Of a stretch of 64,000 nt of DNA, positions 1-8,341 are shown piece after piece; the first letter of the stretch is position 1; each line of letters begins with the position of its first letter. The notes below the pieces were generated by a model. That model was given only the letters and a program-made list of their open reading frames with translations. It was not told the DNA's origin and searched no databases. Origin of the DNA: Paractinoplanes rishiriensis (GTDB taxonomy: Bacteria; Actinomycetota; Actinomycetes; Mycobacteriales; Micromonosporaceae). The stretch is from assembly GCF_016862375.1 (NCBI RefSeq), contig NZ_BOMV01000054.1, forward strand, positions 1 through 64,000, in the 5' to 3' direction. The translations under genes and the position numbers were made by a program.

Positions 1-85
1 GGCCCCACCCCACGCGCGGCCCCACCCCACGCGCGGCCCCACCCCACGCGCGGCCCCACCCCACGCGCGGCCCCACCCCACGCGC
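1..85. repeat. Five perfect 17-bp tandem repeats
   Basis: The unit GGCCCCACCCCACGCGC is repeated five times without change (1-17, 18-34, 35-51, 52-68, 69-85), followed by a decayed sixth copy from 86. The array touches the window edge and may continue upstream. Perfect conservation suggests recent expansion. Confidence 0.95.
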
Positions 86-467
86 GGCCCTTCCCCACGG
101 CGCGCGGTTCGCGCCCATGGGCGTGCGCCTTCGCGCAGATCGCGCGGTCTCGCGCCCATCGTGCGGCTCACGCTCGCCCGTGGGACGAGCGGTCCTCGCT
201 TCCTGAGGACGAGGTCTGCGCCCTGCTGCGGACGCGTTCGTCAGTGCCCCACGCATGCCGCGCCCTCCGCGATCGCCCCAGCGCGCCCACCGCCCTCTTA
301 GCGCCCGCCGCGTGGTGCCTGCCCACTGCCTGGTGCCCGCCCGGTGCCCGGTGCCCGGTGTCCGGCGCCCGCTGAGCAGTGCCCGAGCCAGCGCCCGCTC
401 CGCGTTGACTGCGCCAGCCCTCGACAGGCGTCGCCTGCACACCGCCGCACCCGGCAATGCCGCGCCA

Positions 468-558
468 CGTGCCCTCCAGCCGTGCCCTCCAGCCGTGCCC
501 TCCAGCCGTGCCCTCCAGCCGTGCCCTCCAGCCGCAGCCTCCAGCCGCAGCCTCCAGC
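468..558. repeat. 13-bp tandem repeat array
   Basis: The unit CGTGCCCTCCAGC occurs five times exactly (468-532). Two copies of the variant CGCAGCCTCCAGC follow (533-558). Because 13 is not a multiple of 3, copy-number change would shift any reading frame, which argues against coding. Confidence 0.95.
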
Positions 559-894
559 CGCCCTTATAGGGTGTTACCTGGCTTTTGCTTCGGCTGGTGT
601 CCCGGCGGGTGGAATGATCGTCCACATTCCAGGACAAGCCCACGATGTGGCCAGCGGATCCCGGCATGCGGTGGCGGTGCCCGGCGGCAGGAGAAGAGCC
701 GCGCCGTTCGTGGAGCGCGCCCGCAGCGATCACCACGGCATAACCCACGCAACCGGACAATGGCGAAAGTCGAGGCGTGAGCCGGAGGCGCCAATTCGAC
801 AAGCTCCCGGAGCACCGCCCCGGATCTTGGAGAACTGCTGCGCGTGGCGGGCATCAAGTCGACGGGCATCGCGCTGGGTGGCTTGGCTCGGCGA

Positions 895-957
895 GCGTTC
901 ACGGTGTTGGCACTGGCGCTCACGGTGCTGGCGCCCGCGTTCATGGTGCTGGTGCCG
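895..957. repeat. Three imperfect 21-bp tandem repeats
   Basis: Three consecutive 21-bp units start at 895, 916 and 937, each resembling GCGTTCACGGTGCTGGCGCC with a few substitutions. The hydrophobic open frame across them (844-1098, plus strand) is best explained by the repeat. Confidence 0.8.
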
Positions 958-970
958 CGGACTGCGCGTT

Positions 971-1030
971 GGGGCAATGCCGGGTGGGTCCGGGGGCAAT
1001 GCCGGGTGGGTCCCGGGGCAATGACGTCCG
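971..1030. repeat. About 2.5 copies of a 21-22 bp tandem repeat
   Basis: The sequence GGGGCAATGCCGGGTGGGTC occurs twice in tandem with a one-base length difference. A truncated third copy starts at about 1016. Confidence 0.85.
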
Positions 1031-1325
1031 GCCGGCTCGGCGCCACGGGCGGCGGGCGGCGGGCGGCGGGCGGCGGCATGGCGCGAAACGGGCTCTAGCG
1101 GGGGCGGTTTTCGTCCGGTGGGGGGTGGTTTGTGAAAGGGCGGGTTGCTGGCGCGGCCGGGGAGGCGTATATCGGGCTTGACGAATTGCGGACAGGCCTG
1201 CCGGGGATCGGCATGTTTGCGCGGAGGTGGGATGTGATGGGTCGGCGATATGCCGAGTGGGGAACCCTTTTGGCGGCTCGGTGGGCGGTGTGTCGGCGGT
1301 TGCGACACTCTGCAAGGCTGGGCCG

Positions 1326-1694
1326 ATGCTGAGCCAAACGACCGAGCAGCCCGCCGCCACGGTGCTCGCCGGGACGCCGCTCGCGCAGGGACCGCTGGAC
1401 GCCGCGGAGGCGCGCAAGTTCGCGCCGATGTTCAAGGCGCTCGGTGATCCGGTGCGGTTGCGGTTGCTCTCGATGATCGCCTCGGCCGGCGGCGGCGAAG
1501 TGTGTGTCTGTGACCTGACCGGGGCGTTCCACCTGACCGGGCCGACGATTTCGCACCACCTCAAGGTGCTGCGCGAAGCCGGACTGGTCGACAGCGACCG
1601 GCGCGGCACGTGGGTCTACTACCGCCTCATCCCGGCGGGCCTCACCGTGCTCGCCGCGCTCCTTGACGCCGGCGCTCTCGGCGCACCCGTCTGA
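1326..1694 (+). CDS. ArsR/SmtB-family metal-responsive repressor
   Basis: A 122-residue winged-helix repressor. The core has the ArsR-family order: a helical start (MFKALGDPVRLRLLSMI), then the metal-binding helix with EVCVCDL, then the recognition helix (PTISHHLKVLREAGLV), then the wing (GTWVYYRL). The two cysteines of CVCDL are the classic As(III)/Sb(III) or related thiolate-metal ligands of ArsR proteins. ATG 1326 was chosen because homology starts shortly after it; an upstream in-frame start at 1227 would add unrelated residues. No metal pump or arsenate reductase lies beside it, so the target is unknown; autoregulation is usual for the family. A strong hairpin follows the stop codon. Confidence 0.9.
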   Translation: MLSQTTEQPAATVLAGTPLAQGPLDAAEARKFAPMFKALGDPVRLRLLSMIASAGGGEVCVCDLTGAFHLTGPTISHHLKVLREAGLVDSDRRGTWVYYRLIPAGLTVLAALLDAGALGAPV

Positions 1695-1698
1695 CTTG

Positions 1699-1729
1699 AG
1701 ACTGGGCCCGCCGGCGAGCGGCGGGCCCA
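1699..1729. terminator. Hairpin between convergent genes
   Basis: A perfect 13-bp inverted repeat (arms 1699-1711 and 1717-1729, loop GCGAG) lies between the ArsR stop and the end of the minus-strand DUF2945 gene. It has no long T run but is placed to end transcription from both sides. Confidence 0.75.
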
Positions 1730-1733
1730 GTTA

Positions 1734-1955
1734 CTACGGGCGGCGGTGCAGGGCCTCGGCCCGGTGGACGGCCTCGCGTCCGGTGCGGTCGCTCTTGACC
1801 TTGAACTGTGGCTCCTCGGGTGAGGCGTCCACGGTTCGGCCGGCGGCCTCGACGCGTTCGGTGATCCGGTGCACGACGCGGCCCTCGACGTCCTGACCGT
1901 GGCTGCGCCAGGTCACCCTGTCGCCCTTTTTAAGGGCTTTACCGCTATTGGCCAT
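1734..1955 (-). CDS. DUF2945 (HVA1/Tudor-like) small protein
   Basis: A 73-residue protein beginning MANSGKALKKGDRVTW, with the DUF2945 layout: KKGDRVTWRSHG, then EGRVVHRITERV, then VKSDRTGREAVHRAEAL near the C terminus. The family forms a small beta-barrel; its biochemical role is not established. ATG 1955 fits the family start; a GTG two codons upstream (1961) is possible. It is convergent with the ArsR gene and shares its terminator hairpin. Family membership is confident from the VKSD..G.EA.H pattern; function is unknown. Confidence 0.85.
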   Translation of the reverse strand: MANSGKALKKGDRVTWRSHGQDVEGRVVHRITERVEAAGRTVDASPEEPQFKVKSDRTGREAVHRAEALHRRP

Positions 1956-1994
1956 GATCACGGGATACCCCGCGGCGGCCGGCGGAAACGAGGT

Positions 1995-2822
1995 TCAGCG
2001 GGCCGGCAGCTCCGCCACGAAGATCGCCGTTCCGGGGAACAGTTTTCCGCGCAGCGGGCTCCACTGGCCCCACACCTGCTCGTGCCCGGCCGGCCACTCC
2101 GGCTCGATCAGGTCGCGCAGCACGAAGCCGGCCGCCACCAGTTCGCGGACCCGGTCGCCCAGGGTGCGGTGCTGCTCGACATAGGTGGGGCGGCCCCGCT
2201 CGTCGGTTTCCACGTACGGGGTCCGGTCGAAGTAGGAGTTTCGGGCGACCAGGCCCGACTCGTCCGGCTCGTCCCAGAAGATCCAGCGCATCGGATGGGT
2301 GATCGAGAAGACCCAGGTGCCGCCGGGGCGCAGGACCCGGGCGACCTCGCGCATCGCGGCTCCGGAGTCGGCCACGAACGGGATCGCCCCGAAGGCCGTG
2401 CACACGACGTCGAATACGCTCTCCGCGAACGGCAGGGCCAGCGCGTCGGCTTGCACCAGTGGTACCCGTACCCCCGAACGCTTTGCCCCGGCACCCGCAT
2501 GCCGCAGCATGCCCGCCGAGAGATCCATGGCAACCACCTCGGCACCCTGCCGGGTGAGCCACCGGGCGCCGGCCGCGGCACCCGCGCCGAGCTCGAGCAC
2601 CCGGCGCCCGCGGACTTCGCCGAGCAGCCGGGCATCGGCCTCACGCAGGCCCTCGGGACACCAGACGAAGTCGAGATCGCCCAGGAAGGAGCCGTGTTCG
2701 GCCTGGTAGTCGTCGGCGTCGAGATCCCACCAGGCACGGCTCGCGAAGCGGCTCTCGGCGTCGGTGACCGGGCGGCGCAGCACCGACGTCTCGGGCGTGG
2801 GGGGCGTTGGGGTTTCGATCAC
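1995..2822 (-). CDS. Class I SAM-dependent methyltransferase
   Basis: A 275-residue methyltransferase. Motif I is VLELGAGAAAGARWL, the acidic loop after strand 2 is VVAMDLS, then LVQADALALPF (post-motif II) and VLRPGGTWVFS (motif III), the Methyltransf_11/25 pattern for small-molecule substrates. The C-terminal third carries aromatic segments (MRWIFWDEP, WGQWSPLRG) that may shape the substrate pocket. The GTG at 2822 is chosen because the frame upstream runs antisense into rpsA with no homology; no clear ribosome-binding site precedes it. Substrate unknown; it is transcribed away from rpsA. Confidence 0.88.
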   Translation of the reverse strand: MIETPTPPTPETSVLRRPVTDAESRFASRAWWDLDADDYQAEHGSFLGDLDFVWCPEGLREADARLLGEVRGRRVLELGAGAAAGARWLTRQGAEVVAMDLSAGMLRHAGAGAKRSGVRVPLVQADALALPFAESVFDVVCTAFGAIPFVADSGAAMREVARVLRPGGTWVFSITHPMRWIFWDEPDESGLVARNSYFDRTPYVETDERGRPTYVEQHRTLGDRVRELVAAGFVLRDLIEPEWPAGHEQVWGQWSPLRGKLFPGTAIFVAELPAR

Positions 2823-3146
2823 GTGCGCAACGGTACGGCAGGCGGACCCGCCGTCCTGATTCGGCATATTACGGGCACGGTGCGGGGTTTGCACCGAACA
2901 TTGTGCCGCCGTGGTCAGGAGGCCTTGCAACCTGTGGTAATGCGCACGGTAAGCTAGTCGATGCGCTCGCGGATCGTGTGCCTCGGCAGGGAGCAGGTTC
3001 CGTGGTCGTCGGTCTCGACATGATCGATCGCAAGGATCCCGGTCCTCTGGTTCGCCGGTCCTTTTTTGTTCGTTCGTGCCGTGCCCGCCGGCAGTTCCGC
3101 GGGACGCGAGACACCACGAAACCATCCGTTCGGAGCAACTGTCCAC
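2823..3146 (+). promoter_or_regulatory. rpsA upstream region and leader
   Basis: This 324-bp gap separates the divergent methyltransferase gene from rpsA. A possible promoter for rpsA has TTGCAA at 2925-2930 and TAAGCT at 2950-2955, with a rather long 19-bp spacer. That would give a transcript leader near 190 nt. The leader contains two direct CCGGTCCT copies, the second running into a T-rich stretch at 3060-3070, with no clear stem before it. A long leader suits translational control of a ribosomal protein, but no known motif was recognised. Confidence 0.45.
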
Positions 3147-4661
3147 ATGACGAGCAGCATCGAGGCCACCTCGAGCGCCAACCGGGTCACCGTCGACGAT
3201 CTGGGATCTGAGGAAGCTTTCCTCGCCGCGATCGACGAGACCATCAAGTACTTCAACGACGGCGACATTGTCGAAGGCACCGTCGTCAAGGTCGATCGGG
3301 ACGAGGTCCTGCTCGACATCGGCTACAAAACCGAGGGCGTCATCCCCTCGCGTGAGTTGTCGATCAAGCATGACGTGGACCCCGCGGACGTGGTGTCGGT
3401 CGGTGACCACATCGAGGCACTTGTTCTCACCAAGGAGGACAAGGAAGGCCGCCTGATCCTCTCGAAGAAGCGTGCGCAGTACGAGCGCGCGTGGGGCACG
3501 ATCGAGAAGATCAAGGAGGACGACGGCGTCGTCCGTGGTTCGGTCATCGAGGTCGTCAAGGGTGGTCTCATCCTGGACATCGGTCTCCGTGGCTTCCTGC
3601 CCGCCTCCCTGGTGGAGATGCGCCGCGTGCGCGATCTCCAGCCGTACGTCGGCCGGGAGCTTGAGGCCAAGATCATCGAGCTGGACAAGAACCGCAACAA
3701 CGTGGTCCTGTCCCGCCGGGCGTGGCTGGAGCAGACGCAGTCCGAGGTGCGCACCGAGTTCCTCAACAAGCTGCAGAAGGGCCAGGTCCGCAAGGGCGTC
3801 GTCTCGTCGATCGTCAACTTCGGCGCGTTCGTCGACCTGGGTGGCGTGGACGGCCTCGTGCACGTCTCCGAACTCTCCTGGAAGCACATCGACCACCCGT
3901 CCGAGGTGGTCGAGGTCGGCCAGGAGGTCGAGGTCGAGGTGCTCGACGTCGACCTGGACCGCGAGCGCGTCTCGCTGTCGCTGAAGGCGACCCAGGAAGA
4001 CCCGTGGCGTCAGTTCGCCCGGACCCACGCGATCAACCAGATCGTGCCGGGCAAGGTCACCAAGCTGGTTCCGTTCGGCGCCTTCGTCCGGGTGGACGAC
4101 GGCATCGAGGGCCTGGTGCACATCTCCGAGCTGGCCGAGCGGCACGTCGAGCTGCCCGAGCAGGTCGTTCAGGTGGGCTCCGACGTCCTGGTCAAGGTCA
4201 TCGACATCGACCTGGAGCGTCGCCGGATCTCGCTGTCGCTCAAGCAGGCCAACGAGGGCTTCGTCGAGGGCGAGGAGCACTTCGACCCGACCCTCTACGG
4301 TATGGCGGCGACCTACGACAACGAGGGCAACTACATCTACCCGGAGGGCTTCGACCCCGAGACGGGTGAATGGCTCGAGGGCTTCGAGAAGCAGCGCGAG
4401 ACGTGGGAAAAGCAGTACGCCGACGCCCGCGAGCGCTGGGAGGCGCACACCAAGCAGGTGCAGGCGTCCCGCGACGCCGACGCCGAGGCTGCGCTCAACC
4501 CGGCGCCGCCCGCGGCCGGTGGCGGTGCTGCCGCTGCCTCCTCGGCCACCTCGTCGAGCTCGCCGGCCCCGGCGCGCGCGGCCGAGGAGCCGTCCGGCAC
4601 CCTGGCCACCGACGAGGCTCTCGCCGCGCTGCGGGAGAAGCTCGCCGGCGGCAAGAGCTGA
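3147..4661 (+). CDS. rpsA: 30S ribosomal protein S1
   Basis: A 504-residue S1 protein with four S1/OB-fold domains at roughly residues 36-105, 123-190, 211-279 and 296-365. The last two carry the strong consensus FGAFV.L...GLVHVSEL and FGAFVRVDDGIEGLVHISEL. An acidic, then Ala/Pro/Ser-rich tail of about 130 residues follows, as in other actinobacterial S1 proteins. It binds mRNA on the 30S subunit. ATG 3147 gives the usual MTSS start; the frame upstream is leader. An intrinsic terminator lies just after the stop, so rpsA is probably monocistronic. Confidence 0.98.
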   Translation: MTSSIEATSSANRVTVDDLGSEEAFLAAIDETIKYFNDGDIVEGTVVKVDRDEVLLDIGYKTEGVIPSRELSIKHDVDPADVVSVGDHIEALVLTKEDKEGRLILSKKRAQYERAWGTIEKIKEDDGVVRGSVIEVVKGGLILDIGLRGFLPASLVEMRRVRDLQPYVGRELEAKIIELDKNRNNVVLSRRAWLEQTQSEVRTEFLNKLQKGQVRKGVVSSIVNFGAFVDLGGVDGLVHVSELSWKHIDHPSEVVEVGQEVEVEVLDVDLDRERVSLSLKATQEDPWRQFARTHAINQIVPGKVTKLVPFGAFVRVDDGIEGLVHISELAERHVELPEQVVQVGSDVLVKVIDIDLERRRISLSLKQANEGFVEGEEHFDPTLYGMAATYDNEGNYIYPEGFDPETGEWLEGFEKQRETWEKQYADARERWEAHTKQVQASRDADAEAALNPAPPAAGGGAAAASSATSSSSPAPARAAEEPSGTLATDEALAALREKLAGGKS

Positions 4662-4677
4662 ACTAGCTGATCAGCGA

Positions 4678-4711
4678 AAAGGCCGCTCCGACTCAGGTCG
4701 GGGCGGCCTTT
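4678..4711 (+). terminator. Intrinsic terminator after rpsA
   Basis: AAAGGCCGCTCCGAC pairs with GGTCGGGGCGGCCTTT around the loop TCA, giving a long stem ending in T residues 17 bp after the rpsA stop. The symmetric A and T ends could let it work on both strands. Confidence 0.92.
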
Positions 4712-4743
4712 GCCGTTCCCCGGGCGCCGGGAATACTGGACTG

Positions 4744-5928
4744 GTGCTGAAGGTGGGGCTGACCGGCGGGATCGGTGCGGGCAAGAGTGCGGTCGCGCAG
4801 CGGCTGGCCCACCTGGGAGCGGTGCTCATCGATTCCGATGTGCTGGCCCGCGAGGTGGTGGCGCCCGGCACTCCGGGGCTCGCCGAGATCGTCGCGGAGT
4901 TCGGGGCCGGTGTGCTCACCGGCGACGGTGCTCTCGACCGCCCGGCCCTGGGCGCGCGGGTGTTCGGCGACGACGTGGCCCGCCGCCGGCTGGAAAAAAT
5001 CATTCATCCACGGGTGCGCGAGCGGGCCGCCGAACTGGCCGCCGCCGCCCCGTCCGACGCGGTCGTGGTCAACGACGTACCGCTTCTCGTGGAAACCGGG
5101 CTGGCCGCCTCGTACCACCTGGTTTTGATCGTGGAGACCCACCGTGAGCTGCGCATCCACCGGCTCGCCGAGACGCGCGGCATGTCCGCCGACGAGGCGG
5201 GCGCGCGCATCGCGGCGCAGGCCACCGACCAGCAGCGCCGAGCCGTCGCCGACGTGCTGATCAGCAACGACGGCACCCTCGATGACCTGCACTCCCACGT
5301 CGATTGCCTGTTTCGGGAGAGATTAAAACTTTTCGAGGCAAATGTACGGCTGGGAGCCTGCGCGCGGCCCGGCCAGGAATTACGGATCGTCGAGTCCGAC
5401 CCGGACTGGCCGGCCCAGGCGGCGCGCCTGATCGCCCGGATCCGGCACGTGCTGGGCGACGAAGCGCAGGTGGCGCACATCGGGTCGACCGCGGTGCCGG
5501 GGCTGCCGGCCAAGGACATCATCGACCTCATGCTGGCGGTGCGCACGCTGTCCGACGCCGACGCGGTGGCCGGCCGGCTCGGTGCCGCGGGGCTGCCGAG
5601 ACGCGCGGGGGAGTGGGCCGACAACGCGCGGGGCATACCGGGCGAGACCTGGCCGAAACGGCTGCACGGGTCGGCCGATCCGGGGCGCCCGGTCAACCTC
5701 CACGTGCGGGTCGTGGGCTCGCCGGGCTGGCGGTTCGCCCTGCTGATGCGCGATCACCTGCGGGCGGTGCCGGCGGCCCGCGAGGAGTATGCGGCGGCCA
5801 AGGCGCGGTGGCAGCTGGAGCACGCGGATCGATGGTCCTACGGCCTGGCGAAGGAACCGTGGTTCGACACCGAGGCGCGGGCCGCCGACGACTGGGCCGA
5901 AGAGGTGGGCTGGGAGCCGGCACCGTAA
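4744..5928 (+). CDS. coaE: Dephospho-CoA kinase fused to a GrpB (UPF0157) domain
   Basis: A 394-residue fusion. Residues 1 to about 200 are dephospho-CoA kinase, the last step of coenzyme A synthesis: P-loop GGIGAGKS at 8-15, the acceptor-site segment LIDSDVLAREVV, and a LID-like basic segment. Residues about 210-390 are a GrpB/UPF0157 domain, a nucleotidyltransferase-like fold, with HIGSTAVPGLPAKDIIDLM. The same fusion is known in mycobacteria and other actinobacteria, where the GrpB part is thought to help folding or activity of CoaE. GTG 4744 starts directly at the kinase. The promoter must lie in the 30 bp around the rpsA terminator or upstream. Confidence 0.95.
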   Translation: MLKVGLTGGIGAGKSAVAQRLAHLGAVLIDSDVLAREVVAPGTPGLAEIVAEFGAGVLTGDGALDRPALGARVFGDDVARRRLEKIIHPRVRERAAELAAAAPSDAVVVNDVPLLVETGLAASYHLVLIVETHRELRIHRLAETRGMSADEAGARIAAQATDQQRRAVADVLISNDGTLDDLHSHVDCLFRERLKLFEANVRLGACARPGQELRIVESDPDWPAQAARLIARIRHVLGDEAQVAHIGSTAVPGLPAKDIIDLMLAVRTLSDADAVAGRLGAAGLPRRAGEWADNARGIPGETWPKRLHGSADPGRPVNLHVRVVGSPGWRFALLMRDHLRAVPAAREEYAAAKARWQLEHADRWSYGLAKEPWFDTEARAADDWAEEVGWEPAP

Positions 5929-6171
5929 AGCGCAAAGAAGGGCGCTCGCGGCGGCCGGTCTGCGCTGCGCGCGACCACCGTGGGTGCGCGCGCCGGAAGA
6001 TCCGGGGCGCATCGACCACGGGCCGGACGAACGGACCGTGTGGTGATCCGTCAACGTGCCGGGCGGCCGCCACGAGCGGCCTACCCGAACAGGTTAGGCG
6101 AGCGGTGCAACTGGTAACAACGGTGTTTCGTGGGGCCGAATGTGCACCCTCCGCAAGCCGGTCCGCAGAAC

Positions 6172-6194
6172 TTGTCGTACCCCCGACGTACGGT
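6172..6194 (+). promoter_or_regulatory. RecA-NDp/PafBC-type damage promoter of uvrB
   Basis: TTGTCGTAC (6172-6180), exactly 8 nt, then TACGGT (6189-6194). This is the spacing of the LexA-independent DNA-damage promoter of actinobacteria (TTGTCRGTG-N8-TAnnnT, activated by PafBC). The uvrB ATG lies 6 nt after the -10 element, so the mRNA would be leaderless. No LexA palindrome is visible between coaE and uvrB. The upstream half matches at TTGTCG only. Confidence 0.7.
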
Positions 6195-6200
6195 TGCCCC

Positions 6201-8318
6201 ATGGCGCTCGACATCCCACTGCTCGACGGCCGTTTCGAGGTCGTCAGCGAATTCCAACCGGCCGGTGACCAGCCGGCGGCCATCGACGAGCTGGAACGCC
6301 GGGTCCGGCACGGCGATCGGCACACCGTGCTGCTCGGCGCCACCGGCACGGGCAAGAGTGCCACCACGGCCTGGCTGATCGAGCGGCTGCAACGGCCGGC
6401 GCTGGTGATGGCCCCCAACAAGACGCTCTGCGCCCAGCTGGCCAAGGAGTTCCGCGAGCTGTTGCCCAACAACGCCGTGGAGTACTTCGTCAGCTACTAC
6501 GACTACTACCAGCCCGAGGCGTACATCGCGCAGACCGACACGTACATCGAAAAGGACTCCTCGGTCAACGAGGAGGTCGAGCGCCTGCGCCACTCCACCA
6601 CCATGTCCCTGCTGACCCGGCGCGACGTGATCGTGGTCGCCACCGTGAGCGCCATCTACGGCCTGGGCACCCCGCAGGAATATATCGAGACCGCGGTCCA
6701 GCTGCGGGTCGGCGAGGAGGTCGACCGCGACAAGCTGCTGCGCCGCCTGGTCGACATCCAGTACTCCCGCAACGACATGGCCTTCCAGCGGGGCACCTTC
6801 CGGGTCCGGGGTGACACGCTCGAGATCATTCCGGCGTACGAGGAACTTGCGATCCGCATCGAGCTGTTCGGCGACGAGATCGAGAAGCTCTACTACCTCC
6901 ACCCGCTGACCGGTGACGTGGTCCGCGAGGTCGATAAGCTGATCATCTTCCCGGCCACGCACTACGTCGCCGGCCCCGAGCGGATGGAACGCGCGATCCG
7001 CGACATCGAGGCCGAGCTGGCCGAGCGGCTGGCCGAGTTGGAGCGGCAGGGCAAGCTGCTCGAGGCGCAGCGGCTGCGCATGCGCACCACGTACGACATC
7101 GAAATGATGCGGCAGGTCGGGTTCTGTAACGGCATCGAGAACTACTCGATGCACATGGATGGCCGCCAGCCCGGCGAGCCGGCGTTCACCCTGCTCGACT
7201 ACTTCCCCGACGACTTCGTCACGGTCATCGACGAGTCGCACGTGACCATCCCGCAGATCGGTGGCATGTATGAGGGCGACGCCTCCCGCAAGCGCATCCT
7301 GATCGAGCACGGGTTCCGGCTGCCCAGCGCCGCCGACAACCGGCCGCTGCGGTTCGACGAGTTCCTCGAGCGGGTCGGCCAGATGGTGTTCCTGTCGGCA
7401 ACCCCCGGACCGTGGGAGATGCAGCAGGCCCAGGGCGAGTTCGTCGAGCAGGTGATCCGGCCCACCGGCCTGGTCGATCCTCAGGTGGTGGTCAAGCAGA
7501 CCAAGGGCCAGATCGACGACCTCATGCACGAGATCCGGGTCCGCACCGAGCGCGACGAGCGGGTCCTGGTCACCACGCTGACCAAGAAGATGGCCGAGGA
7601 CCTCACCGACTACCTGCTGGAAAACGGCATCCGGGTGCGTTACCTACACTCCGAGGTGGACACGCTGCGCCGGGTCGAACTGCTCAAGGAACTGCGCAAG
7701 GGCGACTACGACGTACTGGTCGGCATCAACCTGCTGCGCGAGGGTCTCGACCTGCCCGAGGTGTCGCTGGTGGCGATCCTCGACGCCGACAAGGAGGGCT
7801 TCCTGCGCAGCGGACGCTCGCTGATCCAGACCATCGGCCGCGCGGCGCGAAACGTGTCCGGCGAGGTGCACATGTACGCCGACAAGATGACCCCGTCGAT
7901 GCGTGACGCGATCGACGAGACCAACCGCCGGCGCGACAAGCAGATCGCCCACAACGAGGCGAACGGCATCACCCCGCAGGCCCTGCGCAAAAAGATCCAC
8001 GACATTCTCGACGACATCTACCGCGAGGCCGAGGACACCGACGACGTGGTCAGCGGCCCGATGGTCGGCGGCGGCGGCCGGCAGATGTCCCGCGGCAAGG
8101 CCCCGGTGCCCGAGACCAGGTCGAAGGCGCGCGCATCGTCCGGCCCGGCGCGCAAGGGCATGGCCCGCGCGGAGCTGGCCCAGCTGATCCAGGACCTCAA
8201 CGACCAGATGCTGGCGGCCGCCCGCGAGCTGCAGTTCGAGCTGGCCGCCCGGATCCGCGACGAGATGGCCGAACTCAAGAAGGAACTGCGCGGCATGGAT
8301 ATGGCAGGCGTGAAGTGA
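6201..8318 (+). CDS. uvrB: Excinuclease ABC subunit B
   Basis: A 705-residue UvrB, the damage-verifying helicase-like subunit that takes DNA from UvrA and recruits UvrC. Walker A is GATGTGKS near residues 46-53; the tyrosine-rich beta-hairpin that inserts between strands is YYDYYQPEAY near 99-108; the DEAD-like box is VIDESHVT; late motifs include LLREGLDLPEVSLVAILDAD and QTIGRAARN. The UVR domain that contacts UvrC is at about 660-700. Length is normal for actinobacteria. ATG 6201 follows the PafBC-type -10 box by 6 nt, so translation is probably leaderless. Confidence 0.98.
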   Translation: MALDIPLLDGRFEVVSEFQPAGDQPAAIDELERRVRHGDRHTVLLGATGTGKSATTAWLIERLQRPALVMAPNKTLCAQLAKEFRELLPNNAVEYFVSYYDYYQPEAYIAQTDTYIEKDSSVNEEVERLRHSTTMSLLTRRDVIVVATVSAIYGLGTPQEYIETAVQLRVGEEVDRDKLLRRLVDIQYSRNDMAFQRGTFRVRGDTLEIIPAYEELAIRIELFGDEIEKLYYLHPLTGDVVREVDKLIIFPATHYVAGPERMERAIRDIEAELAERLAELERQGKLLEAQRLRMRTTYDIEMMRQVGFCNGIENYSMHMDGRQPGEPAFTLLDYFPDDFVTVIDESHVTIPQIGGMYEGDASRKRILIEHGFRLPSAADNRPLRFDEFLERVGQMVFLSATPGPWEMQQAQGEFVEQVIRPTGLVDPQVVVKQTKGQIDDLMHEIRVRTERDERVLVTTLTKKMAEDLTDYLLENGIRVRYLHSEVDTLRRVELLKELRKGDYDVLVGINLLREGLDLPEVSLVAILDADKEGFLRSGRSLIQTIGRAARNVSGEVHMYADKMTPSMRDAIDETNRRRDKQIAHNEANGITPQALRKKIHDILDDIYREAEDTDDVVSGPMVGGGGRQMSRGKAPVPETRSKARASSGPARKGMARAELAQLIQDLNDQMLAAARELQFELAARIRDEMAELKKELRGMDMAGVK

Positions 8319-8341
8319 GGAGGTTTCGCTAGCCTCGCCCG

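Larger units (their letters stand above)
1..1325. other. Repeat-rich region without a credible gene
   Basis: About 1.3 kb before the first convincing gene. Open frames exist on both strands, but they overlap each other, have compositions forced by short GC-rich repeats (runs of Pro, Arg, Ala) and show no recognisable domain. The region holds at least four tandem repeat blocks with units of 17, 13, 21 and about 22 bp, and a GGCGGGC-type microsatellite at about 1048-1077. It also has a short match (about 764-778) to a dispersed element seen at 11051-11096 and 47590-47636. I see no gene here. Confidence 0.7.

Noticed and set aside
344..1024. 226-codon plus-strand ORF at the window start
   Set aside because: Composition follows the 13-bp repeat array; the unit length would shift frame with copy number; no domain.
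844..1098. Hydrophobic plus-strand ORF that looks like a membrane segment
   Set aside because: Its hydrophobic run coincides with three 21-bp tandem repeats; no ribosome-binding site or homology.
3030..3072. T-rich stretch in the rpsA leader considered as an intrinsic terminator
   Set aside because: No stable stem ends at the T run; only direct CCGGTCCT repeats are visible.
1995..4448. Very long minus-strand open frame (817 codons) running through the methyltransferase and antisense to rpsA
   Set aside because: Only the part from 2822 down has homology (methyltransferase). The rest mirrors rpsA and is open because of codon composition.
6070..6090. CGAAC...GTT near uvrB considered as a LexA SOS box
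   Set aside because: The half-sites are not spaced as CGAAC-N4-GTTCG; the PafBC-type element nearer the start explains the promoter better.
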